From: Isotricha intestinalis | Taxonomy: Eukaryota; Ciliophora; Litostomatea; Vestibuliferida; Isotrichidae | Direction of reading: 5' to 3' | Assembly (NCBI GenBank): GCA_023807065.1 | Contig: JAJJLU010003692.1 | Coordinates: forward strand, 1-37,791 | DNA length: 37,791 bases | Shown: positions 18,863-28,470 of the stretch, piece after piece | How positions within the stretch are numbered: the first letter of the stretch is position 1 | Layout of the letters: the number at the start of each line of letters is the position of its first letter | Translations under genes and position numbers: made by a program | Notes under the pieces: model-generated | Databases searched by the model: none | Seen by the model: only the letters and a program-made list of their open reading frames with translations | What the model was told of the DNA's origin: nothing

Positions 18863-21400
18863 TTACTGTTTATTATTATTATTAAACTGATTAAGATTAT
18901 TTTCAAAATTCCTAAATTCTTCACTTTGATACAAACCAAGTTGTCGAAGTCTATTATTATCATTAATATCAACAACTTCTTGATTATCATCTTTAAAACT
19001 TTCAGAAACACTATAATCATTATTATCATTAATTCCACTAATATTTCCTAAAATTTGTTGTGGAATTCTTTCATTATAATTTTTTAACATTAATAAATCT
19101 AATCCAGTTCTATTTCTAATATTATATTCATTTCCTTTATTAATATTATTTTTTTTAATAAAAGAACTATTATCATATTCATTATCTTCACTTATTGCTT
19201 GTCCTTTTGAAATAGAATTAATTGAATCTTCTTTTTCATTTGAATATATATTTCTTTCATGAATTTCAAGCATTTCTTTTAAATTATAATTTTTTTGATT
19301 TAATGATTCACTTAAATAAGATGATGATGATGAAACATTATATTCACTTAAATTTATCTTATGAGGCATTTGAAAAAGTTGATCTAATTCATTTATTGAT
19401 AATTTATCTTCTTTTTCAAACAAAGGAATTTTTTTTCCTTCTTTTTTACCTTCTTCTTTTTCTTTTTCAATTTCTCTTTTTTTTCTTTCACTTATTTTAA
19501 TAGATCTATGAGATTGATTATTACTATAATTCATATCATTTGGAATGTTTCTATTAGAAATATTATCTTTATCAATATTAACATCAACTTCAACTCCTAA
19601 TTGTTGTAATATTTGATCAGCAATAATGTCATTTATATTTCTTCCACTTTGATTTAAATTAACATTATTATCTATATTATCATAATTATAATTTATTCCT
19701 CCTCCAACAATTGCTCTTTGTAATTCATCGAATTTTTGAATTAATATTTTCATTAAATCTTCATTAGTTGATTTTTTATTTTTCTCTTCAATATTAATCT
19801 TAATATTTTTCTCATTATATAAATCTGGTTTTTTTCCTCTTAAAGCATTTCTAATATATAATTCAATATTTTTTCTTATTTCATTATTTAATTCTTCTTC
19901 ATCATAATCATTATAATTAATTTCAATATTAGTTTTATTCCTATTATATTCAGGATATATATTAGGTTTTTTATTATAATAATTAATTCTTAAATTATTC
20001 TCTTCTATAATAGAAGGATATTTACCTTGTCTAAAATTATTAGGTTCTCTTTTTTCTTCTTCATATTCGTAAACAGGATTTAATTTAGTTCTTTTAAAAT
20101 CTTGTAAAGTTTTCTTTGAATTTAAAGATCTTGGTTGCATTGTTCTTATTATATCTTTTTTTGAAGGACCTACTTTAATTACTTTTTTTTCTTTAGATGA
20201 TAAACGAGATTTCTTTGATTGAATTTCATTTGCTAAATTTGACATTTTTTCTTGATATTTTGACATTCTTTCTAAAGGAGATAATTTTTCTTCTTCTTGT
20301 TTTTCATTTTCTTCACTTTCATTTTCTATATTATTATTATCTAATTTATTTTTATCTAATTTATTATTAGTATATTTATTTGGTTCTATTTGTTGATTTG
20401 TTTTTTTTTGTTTTGATTGATTTGTTTTATTGTCATATAATATATTTTTATTTTTACTTTTTTTACTTTTAGATTTTTTACTTTTTTCTTTTCCTGTTTT
20501 TTTATCTTCATTTATATCATAAGAAAAATAAGTTTTTTCACTAGGTTTCATTAATTTAGGTAAATCTCTTTCAAAATCTTTTCTTTCTTTTTGATATCTT
20601 AATAATAAATCTTCTTTTTCATAATTAATATTATCTAAATCATTTTTATATTCATTATAATCAATTTTTTCTAAATTATTAGAAGGAGTATAGCTTTTTT
20701 CATTAGGAAAATATTTAGAAGAATTAGTATTTTCATTATATTTCCCACTTAATAAATCATCTGCTATTTTTTGTCTTCTTTTTTCTTTAATTATTAATTC
20801 AAATTTCTCATTAAATTCATTTGTCATTTTTTCCATTTCATTATTTAAATTTTCTAACATTGAAGTTAAATCAATTATGTCTTTTCCTATTTGTTCATAA
20901 TTAATATTTGCTATATTTTCTTTCATATAAGTTAAAGTATCTTCAATATTAGTTTTATTTTTTTCTAAATAATTATGTGCTTTAAATATATCATCATCTA
21001 AATTATTATTATTATTATTATTATTAGAAATATTGTTATTTATTTTTTTTATTTCTTTTTTTATTTCATCTACTTTATCATATACTGGAGATAATATTTT
21101 TTGAACTTCTATTTCATCTATTTTTTCAACTGATGATTTCTTTGAATTTTGAAAATTTGTATTATATTGTATTAATTCTTTTACTGAATTTTTAGTTTGT
21201 TTTAATAAAGGATTTTTCCTATTTTCATTAAATCCACTTACATTTGAACTTGCTAAATTTTTTGAAAAAGGATTATTTAATTCTTCATTTTGAATTAATG
21301 TACTATTCTTTGATGATGGCTTTGATTCATAAAATTTATTTTTTATTTCTTTATCTTTTTCTGTTGTGTCATATTTTGAAATTATTGTATTATCATACAT
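18863..21400 (-). CDS. Large coiled-coil, low-complexity protein
   Basis: An 845-residue hydrophilic protein. Residues about 90-215 form a coiled coil (KIDEIEVQKILSPVYDKVDEI, an eight-Asn run, then a heptad-like stretch to KFELIIKEKRRQKIADDLL). A very basic Lys/Ser block at about 305-330 (GKEKSKKSKSKKSKNK) follows, then a Glu-rich helix, a region of short ordered-looking segments (ELNNEIRKNIELYIRNALRG; NDIIADQILQQLGVEVDV), and a Ser/Asn-rich C-terminus (SSSSSYLSESL). Short ordered segments in disorder suggest a scaffold, perhaps cytoskeletal or ciliary, but I cannot name a family. It is transcribed divergently from the casein kinase gene at 21564, with 163 bases between the start codons. Confidence 0.6.
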   Translation of the reverse strand: MYDNTIISKYDTTEKDKEIKNKFYESKPSSKNSTLIQNEELNNPFSKNLASSNVSGFNENRKNPLLKQTKNSVKELIQYNTNFQNSKKSSVEKIDEIEVQKILSPVYDKVDEIKKEIKKINNNISNNNNNNNNLDDDIFKAHNYLEKNKTNIEDTLTYMKENIANINYEQIGKDIIDLTSMLENLNNEMEKMTNEFNEKFELIIKEKRRQKIADDLLSGKYNENTNSSKYFPNEKSYTPSNNLEKIDYNEYKNDLDNINYEKEDLLLRYQKERKDFERDLPKLMKPSEKTYFSYDINEDKKTGKEKSKKSKSKKSKNKNILYDNKTNQSKQKKTNQQIEPNKYTNNKLDKNKLDNNNIENESEENEKQEEEKLSPLERMSKYQEKMSNLANEIQSKKSRLSSKEKKVIKVGPSKKDIIRTMQPRSLNSKKTLQDFKRTKLNPVYEYEEEKREPNNFRQGKYPSIIEENNLRINYYNKKPNIYPEYNRNKTNIEINYNDYDEEELNNEIRKNIELYIRNALRGKKPDLYNEKNIKINIEEKNKKSTNEDLMKILIQKFDELQRAIVGGGINYNYDNIDNNVNLNQSGRNINDIIADQILQQLGVEVDVNIDKDNISNRNIPNDMNYSNNQSHRSIKISERKKREIEKEKEEGKKEGKKIPLFEKEDKLSINELDQLFQMPHKINLSEYNVSSSSSYLSESLNQKNYNLKEMLEIHERNIYSNEKEDSINSISKGQAISEDNEYDNSSFIKKNNINKGNEYNIRNRTGLDLLMLKNYNERIPQQILGNISGINDNNDYSVSESFKDDNQEVVDINDNNRLRQLGLYQSEEFRNFENNLNQFNNNNKQ

Positions 21401-21563
21401 TTTTTACTTTTTATTATTTTAATTTAAATACAATTCTTTTTAGCAATAAATTATCAAAGCCAATAAAAAAAATAATAATTTAATTCTTTTCTAATTATAA
21501 TATAATTCATGTTAAAAACCACAAAGCTCAAAAAAAAGAAAAAAAAAAAAAAAAAATAAAAAA
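21401..21563. promoter_or_regulatory. Compact divergent promoter region
   Basis: Only 163 bases separate the start codons of the large coiled-coil gene (minus) and the casein kinase gene (plus), so both promoters and leaders must fit here. The plus-side leader ends in a nearly pure A tract of about 30 bases before the ATG. Confidence 0.45.
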
Positions 21564-22677
21564 ATGTCAGAACCAGAAAAAAGGCAATTTAATCTTAAAG
21601 TAGTTTTCAACAAATATAATATAATTCGTCAATTAGGAAAAGGTTCATTTGGAACCGTTTTTGCAGGAATAAATATTAAAACAAATGAAAAAGTAGCAAT
21701 AAAGACAGAAATTCAATCAGAAAAGCCCAATTTATGTCTTTTAGAATCTGAATCTCATAAATTAAACGCATTAAAAAATACAATAGGAATTCCCAAAATA
21801 TATGAATTTGGAAAAATTGATGGTTTTAATATATTAGTAATGGAGCAATTAGGAAAATCATTAAATCAATTATTTTCATCTCAAAATAAAAAATTCTCTC
21901 TTAAAACAGTATGTACTTTAGGAATAGATATGTTAAAATTAATAGAACATGTTCATAATAAAAAGCAAATACACAGAGATATTAAACCAGATAATTTTAT
22001 GATAGGAAGAGACAATTCAAAAGATACTTTATATATAATAGATTTTGGTTTAGCTAAAAGATATATATTAAATAATGGAAATCATATTCCTTATAAAACC
22101 GGGAAATCAATGACTGGAACTGCAAGATATTGTTCTATTTATACTCATCAAGGTATTGAACAAAGTAGAAGAGATGATTTAGAAAGTATTGCTTATGTTT
22201 TATTATATTTTTTAAGAGGAAATTTACCTTGGCAAGGTATTAAAGCTAAAAGTAATGATAAACATTATCAAAAAATCGGTGATGTTAAATTAAATACTAA
22301 ATTAGAAGATTTATGTTCTGGATATCCTCATGAATTTATTAATTATTTAGAATACGTTAAAAAATTAGAATTTGAAGAAGAACCTAATTATAATTATTTA
22401 TGTGAATTGTTTGAAAATGTTCTAATTAAGAAATGTGAATGTAATTATATTAATAATGGTATTAATAATGAAAGTAGACATAATTTATTTGATTGGAATT
22501 ATATGGGAAATAATATTTTAGAATCTCCGAAAAGAGGTTATAAGAAAAAAAGAGATAGTGCAATGGGAATTTCTTCTATTCCTAAAAGAAGAAGTATTAT
22601 TAATAATGGAGGTAATAGTGAATTTGAACTTGAAATTAATTATATGAATAATGATGATAATCATGTTAAAAATATTT

Positions 22678-22712
<35 letters not shown>

Positions 22713-23066
22713 AGGAAAAGTATTGAAAAACATTATAAGGAAGATAATAAGGAGAATTTAAATCAAAATTTAAAAAATGATAAAACTGATAAAGATAAAA
22801 AAAGTGAAAGTGAAATTAATGGGAAAAACAAAAATGAAAATAATGATATTAAAGATGAGAAAGAAAATGAAAAAAATGATGAGAATGATAATAAAGATGA
22901 GAATGATAATAAAGAAGAAAATGAAAAAAAAGAGGAGAATGATAAAAAAGAAGAAAATGATAAAAAAGAAAAAAATCATAATAAAGAGAATAATAAAAAA
23001 AATGGAACACAAAGGAAAATTTCAAGAAAAGAAAATGGAACTCATTGTACATGTTTTATTTTTTAA
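21564..23066 (+). CDS. Casein kinase 1 with CaaX tail
   Basis: A 500-residue Ser/Thr kinase. The CK1 domain spans about 18-295: glycine loop GKGSFG (25-30), Lys47, HRDIKPDN (137-144), DFG (160-162), GTARYCSIYTHQGIEQSRRDD and LPWQGIK, all hallmarks of CK1, with no catalytic residue missing. The 200-residue tail is unusual. It has a His cluster (HHHNHNHNHHH, near residue 375), then six six-residue acidic/Lys repeats (DENDNK, DENDNK, EENEKK, EENDKK twice, EKNHNK; DNA 22878-22985), then a basic stretch and a C-terminal CTCFIF. The last four residues, Cys-Phe-Ile-Phe, fit a CaaX prenylation box, with another Cys two residues upstream as a possible palmitoylation site. Membrane-anchored CK1 is known from yeast Yck1/2 (palmitoylated). 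Prenylation here is inference from the motif. Confidence 0.92.
22878..22985 (+). repeat. 18-bp coding tandem repeat (six units)
   Basis: Six consecutive in-frame 18-base units encode an acidic/Asn/Lys hexapeptide in the tail of the casein kinase. The first two units are identical and the others diverge at Asp/Glu and Asn/Lys positions. Confidence 0.75.
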
Positions 23067-23331
23067 ATTATTTTTCTTCTTGAGAAAAGTATTAATGGTT
23101 TGATATATATAAAATATATTTTATTTATATGTTTTTTATTAATTTTTTAATTTGAAAAAAATATAAATAAAAAAAAATTAGTTTGAATCTAACTTAAATT
23201 AATTTAAAATTATTTTTTGTTATATAAAACATAAACTACAATATAAACAATTAGGGTGAGTAAAAAATAATTTTATTTAAAAAAACATCTTCTTTATTTA
23301 TAAAATACATTTTAAAAGAAAAATGATTTTT

Positions 23332-24638
23332 TTATTTTTTTCTTTTACCATTTCCCTTTAATTGAACAACAATATTTTCATTTAATTCTTTTTCTAAAGT
23401 ATTTAAATTAGAATTACTTGAAAAAATATTTGAATGTTTACTATTATTTTCAGTTTCATCATTTCCAGAAATTGAAATTTGTTCTGAATCAAAATTTTTT
23501 TTTTTTTCATAATCATATTCTTTCTTTGAATTAATATATTTGGTAAATAATTTTTTATCAATTTTAATACTTTCAGAATTACATTCTTTAATTAAATCAT
23601 TTTTAACTTTTTTATTTAATTTTTCCTCATTTTCAATTAAATCTCTTTTTCTTTTATTTCCTAATAAATCTTCTAATTTAGGATCAAATAAAAAAGATAT
23701 TATATTTTTTTCTTCTTTTCTTCTTATTCTTTGGTTATCAAGATAATCTTTTTGATTATATTTTTCATAATTATTATAGTAATTGTTTAACAATTTAAAA
23801 ATATAATTTTTAATTTGTTTTCTTATTTGAAGAGAAATTAAAGCTTTAAATTCATAAGGTAAATTTTCATCAATAATAAGTTGTTCTGCAAAATCTTCAG
23901 GAGTAAAAGTTTCATTTAAAATATCCCAATTAATCACATCATAATATTTAAAACCATTTTCATTAATGTTTAAAGTTATAAAAATAAAAAATTCATTTTC
24001 TATTATTCCATTAGAAAAAATTCCACTTTTAATAAGTTTAAAGGGGTTAAATTTATCATAAAAATAAATCTCTTCTAAAATTTTTGTTGTAACATAATTT
24101 GCATATACTATATAATAAAAAGTTTAAGATTAAATTATTCTTACAATCTAAACAATCTTTTGTTAAAGATTCAACTCCTTTTTCATATTCAAATCCATTT
24201 TTAATTACTTTATTTCTTATTAATTCAACTGCAAATTTCTTTATATAATTTGAATCATGATTCTTTCTTTCCCAAAGGAATTCTTCATTAAAATGAAAAT
24301 CTATTAAAAATTGATAAAAAAAATTGATTTACTATTTATATTAAAATTAAGCTCAATGTATATTAAATTATGCCACATTAAATCTTCTTTATTTTCTGAA
24401 AGTAAGTTTATTATATTTGAATTTTTATTCCACAAGATAATATTTTTGGAATTATCTAATATAATAGATTTTTGATTTTGTTGAATCTATAAAAAGTAAG
24501 ATAATTAAAACCATTAATTTTAAAAATAAAAAAAAATTTGGGAATTTATTTTTGTATAAACAAAAATAAAAGAAGAGGAAAATCATTACTTACTTTAAAA
24601 TTACTTTTCTTCTCTTGTATAGTCTCTTCAAATTTCAT
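23332..24638 (-). CDS. SNF5: SNF5/SMARCB1-like chromatin-remodelling subunit, four exons
   Basis: Four exons, 24594-24638, 24333-24486, 24145-24300 and 23332-24107, splice to 1131 nt (376 residues) with all phases matching. The second SNF5 repeat is clear: FIFITLNINENG, then VINWDILNETFTPEDFAEQL, LPYEF and IRKQI. This follows the family pattern of hydrophobic strand, F/W-x-W-[DN], [ST]PE-x-FA and IR-x-QI. Exons 2-3 (LIYIELNFNIN, FHFNEEFLWERKN) look like a divergent first repeat. The C-terminal third is Lys/Glu-rich, with a KRKRD patch. SNF5 is a core subunit of SWI/SNF remodellers and acts in the nucleus. The protein is short for the family; the N-terminal region before the repeats is only about 50 residues. 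Assignment is good but not certain. Confidence 0.75.
24108..24144 (-). other. Intron 3 of the SNF5-like gene (37 nt)
   Basis: GTAAGA donor, ATATAG acceptor, phase 1. Removal restores the frame into the clear SNF5 repeat. Confidence 0.75.
24301..24332 (-). other. Intron 2 of the SNF5-like gene (32 nt)
   Basis: GTAAAT donor, TAATAG acceptor, phase 1. Removal joins two stretches that both read as SNF5-like. Confidence 0.7.
24487..24593 (-). other. Intron 1 of the SNF5-like gene (107 nt)
   Basis: Coding-strand GTAAGT donor and TATAG acceptor. Phase 0 between codons for Lys15 and Ile16. It contains stops, so it must be removed for the gene to have this start. Confidence 0.65.
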
Positions 24639-25942
24639 TGATTTAATATATTATTTTTTGGGTTAAATATTTATCATTTTAATAATTTATGAGAGGGAAT
24701 AACAAAGTATTGTATAAAAATAATGGCAGTTTTTAACAGTATTTTATTTAAATAGTAAAAATCGAATTATTATTATATTTTTTGTTATCTTATTATTAAA
24801 TTTTATATTTTTATTATTTGTAATATTTAGATATCAATTTAAACGATTTTAATATTAAAATATAATATTGATAAATTAAATGAATTTATTCTATAAAAAT
24901 GAATAATATTAAAAATAAATTAATTAATTATTCTTTATCTTCATTTGATTCTCTTTTTGATTTAAATTTTCAGTTGTTTTATCTTAAATGATTTTAAGTC
25001 AAATAATTTAAATAATAGTAATTTTCATATTAAAATTTTAAATTTATCCAATTTAACATTATTATCTTTTTAAAATTCAATAAAAAAATGATTAAAAAAA
25101 TTTGAAATTTTTTTTCTGATAATATAGAAACTTAAATTTAACTCTTTTTGATATAAAAAGTAAAAAAATAGAAATGAAAAAAGCATTTGATTTAGGATTT
25201 TATAAATTTAAAAAAAATGAGAATATATTGATATAAATATCAATAATTTAGTTTTAGATAATTCAATTGATGATTTAAATAAAAAATTAAAAATATTCCT
25301 CAAGTTAAACCTTTTATTTTATTTTAATTAAAATATTATTCTTAAAATTTCTAGATAATTTAAGTTTATATAACAAATCAATATAGAAGATGAAAGAATT
25401 ATATCTAAATTTTTTATTTATTTTCAGATATTAAGATAATTATATATTCAAATTTTTAAATTTGAAATTATTAAGTGTTAATCTTGAAAATTAACGAGAC
25501 AATAAATATAGAAATATGAAAGAAATAAAAAATTGGTATTAATTATATATTAAATAATCTTCCATCTTTACATCAAACTTTAATTCCAGTTCTCATATAG
25601 AAAAATATAAAAATATTAAATTTCAAATAAAATATAATAAATTAGATTTAAAACATAAAATTTATTTTTTCATTTAATTAAAAATTAATTATATTGATAT
25701 AAAAAAAGCTATTATTTATTTATAAACATCATTAAGTATTATAAAATATATATAAAATTATTCTATTGAGATTAAATATATTCTTTAAAAATCTAAAATC
25801 AATTTTTTTATTATTAAGTTATCTTTTAAATATATTAAAACACACTCATATAATTAAAATATATTTTATTTTAAAATTTAAAAAAAGTAAATATCTATCT
25901 TATTCCTTTTTATTTATTATTTTCTCATTTTTCTTATTCTTC
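24639..25942. other. Gene-free stretch with faint coding remnants
   Basis: About 1.3 kb without an intact gene. From an ATG at 24900 the plus strand shows short open pieces in changing frames (MNNIKNKLINYSLSSFDSLF; then KILNLSNLTLLSF; then a Leu/Asn-rich piece near 25220-25330). The mildly leucine-rich look suggests a decayed LRR-like or other helical gene, but in DNA this AT-rich the Leu/Asn content could be chance. Confidence 0.3.
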
Positions 25943-27505
25943 TTATTTATTCTCATTATTATCATTATTTTTTTTAGGCATTTCAATACCAGCTTTTAGT
26001 AATTGTTCAATAACAACTTTTTCATCAATTTTAACTTTAGATTTTAAATTATCTAATTGATTTTTTAATTTAGTTTTTAACCTAACAGCTTCAATTAAAA
26101 CTTCTTTTATATCTTTTTTCTTTTCATTTTTTTCATTTTGTCTTTCTTTAACAATAGTTTCCATATCTTTTTTAGGAGGTTGTTCTTGTACACTATATCT
26201 TTCTTTAACATCTCTTTGTTTATATAATTTATTTAATCTTCTATATTCAATATCAAATTTCTTAACATCAATTTCTTCAATTTTATTTCTACTATTCTTT
26301 TTAAGAATAGTAAATAAAAAATTTTTTTGAGGTATTAATTTATATGTTTTATTCAATCCTAAAACTTCACATATTTTATTCATTTCTGCACATTTTTCTA
26401 AACATTCATTTCTAAAATCATTTCTTCTTTTTTCAAATTGTTTTCTTATTTTTTCATCTTCTCTTAATTTTTCTAAATTTCTTTTTTTTATTATTTCTTT
26501 TATACTATATTTTGACTTTTTATCTCTTTCTTCTTTTAACATATGTGAAGCTATTTTTTCTTCTTCTTTTAAAGAATAAGTTTTAGAATCTTTATGAGAA
26601 ATTGTTATAGGTTTACTTTCTATGTTTATTTTAGAAGAATAATTTGATAATTTAGATTTCGCAGTTCCAGGTCTTTGTTTAAATGAATTATAATTAGATA
26701 ATTTATTACTAAAAGTAGAATAATTATTATAATTATACATTTTATTACTATCTGTTCTAATAATATCATTAATATCTTTATTAAATTTAGAAAATTCTTC
26801 ATTAATAAAAGCAACATTATAAATATTTTTTTCTTTTTCAAATTTATCTATTTTTTTATTAGAATAAAGTCTTTTTTGTTCTTTGCTTTGAATACTATTT
26901 AAACTACTTAAATTTGATTGTGAAACAATACTACTTGATTCTTCACTTTCATCATATAAATATTTTAAAAATTTAGCCATTGAAATATAATCATCTTTAG
27001 CTCCTTCATTATTATAATTAAATAAAACTCTAACATACTCTTTAGGAATTATATAATGAATAGAATGAAGTTGAGATTTAAAATCTTCAAAAGATAAAAA
27101 TATATTTTCATTATCAATAAAATCAGCTTTTTTAATATGATATTTTTCAATAAATTTTTTAAGATCAGTTATAATTTCTTCAAAGTTTTTATCACATTCT
27201 TTTTCAGATTTGGAAGATGAAGATTTAGATTTATTAATATTAGAATTATTTGAAGAAATAGGATGAGCACTTTGTGGCTTTTGTTTTGATGAAGAAATTA
27301 AATCTTCTTTATTTAAATTATTTGCTTGATTATTATTATGATATGAACTTATTGGTCTTTGATTTATTTTTGATTCTGCTTTTTTATGTTCTTCATAGGC
27401 TTTTAATATTCCTTTTCCAAATGAATCTTGAGAACCTGTTTGAATTGAATTTTCTTCTTTTAATGATTCTAAAAAATCATCATCATATTTTTCCTCCTCT
27501 ATCAT
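25943..27505 (-). CDS. EF-hand-like, coiled-coil protein
   Basis: A 520-residue protein. After a low-complexity N-terminus (about 1-105), residues about 107-190 resemble a paired EF-hand fold of the calcium-poor kind (DLKKFIEKYHIKKADFID, FEDFKSQL, YVRVLFNYNNEGAKDDYISMAKFLKYLYD). The loops lack most acidic ligands, so calcium binding is doubtful. A Ser/Lys middle follows, then from about 315 a long Lys/Arg/Glu helix with a short globular-looking segment (ECLEKCAEMNKICEVLGLNKTYKLIP), and a C-terminal helix (EKVVIEQLLKAGIEMPKK). Degenerate EF-hands followed by long coils are common in ciliary proteins, but I cannot assign a specific one. Confidence 0.6.
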   Translation of the reverse strand: MIEEEKYDDDFLESLKEENSIQTGSQDSFGKGILKAYEEHKKAESKINQRPISSYHNNNQANNLNKEDLISSSKQKPQSAHPISSNNSNINKSKSSSSKSEKECDKNFEEIITDLKKFIEKYHIKKADFIDNENIFLSFEDFKSQLHSIHYIIPKEYVRVLFNYNNEGAKDDYISMAKFLKYLYDESEESSSIVSQSNLSSLNSIQSKEQKRLYSNKKIDKFEKEKNIYNVAFINEEFSKFNKDINDIIRTDSNKMYNYNNYSTFSNKLSNYNSFKQRPGTAKSKLSNYSSKINIESKPITISHKDSKTYSLKEEEKIASHMLKEERDKKSKYSIKEIIKKRNLEKLREDEKIRKQFEKRRNDFRNECLEKCAEMNKICEVLGLNKTYKLIPQKNFLFTILKKNSRNKIEEIDVKKFDIEYRRLNKLYKQRDVKERYSVQEQPPKKDMETIVKERQNEKNEKKKDIKEVLIEAVRLKTKLKNQLDNLKSKVKIDEKVVIEQLLKAGIEMPKKNNDNNENK

Positions 27506-27919
27506 ATTTTTTTATTTAATGAAAATTATTTTTTTTTTTATTTTTTTTTTTATTGCTTTTAATTAATTAGTTTTATATATTTTATATTTTTTCTGATATT
27601 AAAATAATTATATTTTAACCGATATTTATTTAATTATAATAATATGAAAATTGTTTAATAGTTAATTGTTATGTAAAAAAATAATAATATGATAAATAAA
27701 TTTATATATTTATACCTTTAAACTTTGATGTCCAATAATTAATTTACATTTTTTTAAGATTAATATTAAATTTTCGAACAATTAAGTTAAAATCTTGTCA
27801 TAAAAATGAGATATAACTATTATTTACATATTGAATATTTTTACCAACAAATAGAAAAATAAAATATAACTATCTTTTGCAAGATAGTTGATAAACTATT
27901 TATATATACGATATTTTTT
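27506..27919. other. Intergenic spacer with a perfect hairpin
   Basis: 414 bases between two minus-strand genes. The one distinct element is the 9-bp hairpin at 27868-27889. The rest is T-rich leader of the gene starting at 27505. Confidence 0.4.
27868..27889. repeat. Perfect 9-bp inverted repeat, 4-nt loop
   Basis: AACTATCTT (27868-27876) and AAGATAGTT (27881-27889) around TTGC. It lies about 30 bases downstream of the stop of the small minus-strand ORF, so it could be a 3'-UTR hairpin or processing signal. Confidence 0.45.
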
Positions 27920-28138
27920 TTATTTTTTACTTGAAATACTACTTTTTCTTAATTTCTTTACCTTTGATAAATAAGGATTTTTATTATTAAAAGATATTTT
28001 TTTTAATTTTATTTTTTCTCCATTTCCATCATCATTTATAGTAATATCCGAAGAAGATGTTTGATTTATGATAGATTCTTCTATTTGAATAAAAATTTTG
28101 GTTAAAGTTTCTTTGTCAATTTCATATTTTTCAGACAT
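27920..28138 (-). CDS. Small hypothetical protein
   Basis: A 72-residue ORF from the first ATG (28138, MSEKYEIDKETLTKIFIQIEE) to TAA. The open frame extends 25 codons further upstream (to SLNIKDIIYFLKK) without an ATG, so an upstream exon is possible, though I could not find a convincing splice. It has an N-terminal amphipathic helix, an acidic turn (DITINDDGNGE) and a basic tail (SKVKKLRKSSISSKK). It could be a real small protein or a chance ORF. Confidence 0.35.
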   Translation of the reverse strand: MSEKYEIDKETLTKIFIQIEESIINQTSSSDITINDDGNGEKIKLKKISFNNKNPYLSKVKKLRKSSISSKK

Positions 28139-28470
28139 TTTTTTTAAGAAATATATTATATCCTTTATATTTAAACTTTTTATTGTTGTTCTACTATTAT
28201 TAGTTTTAATCAAAATATATATACTTTAAATGTACTTTTGATTAAATTAAAAAACAATAATGTTTTTAAGGAATTAAATAAAAATTTCTTAAATTCATCA
28301 TATACATAATAAAATCCTTTTTGAAAATCTAAATAAAAAATGCGTTAAAAATTGTATAAATAATTTCAAATATAACTGAAATTGTATAAATAATAAGAAA
28401 TAATTATTTGATATAATGGAAAAAATATAACAATTAAAGAAAATATCAATTTTATTTAAAAAATAATAAA
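28139..28470. promoter_or_regulatory. Divergent region upstream of the P4-ATPase
   Basis: About 330 bases between the small minus-strand ORF and the P4-ATPase start. It contains two copies of the 16-mer AAATTGTATAAATAAT at 28349-28364 and 28379-28394, exactly 30 bases apart, the second about 75 bases before the ATG. They contain TATAAAT and could be core promoter or factor sites. Confidence 0.4.

Noticed and set aside
22878..22985. Possible CRISPR-like array
   Set aside because: The units are contiguous, in frame and without spacers: a coding tandem repeat in a eukaryotic gene.
22777..23103. Lys/Met-rich open frames on both strands across the casein kinase tail
   Set aside because: They are shadows of the acidic repeat tract; simple repeats stay open in several frames.
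28139..28213. 25-codon N-terminal extension of the small ORF at 27920
   Set aside because: It would need a TTG start; there is no ATG or convincing splice site upstream, so the first ATG was used.
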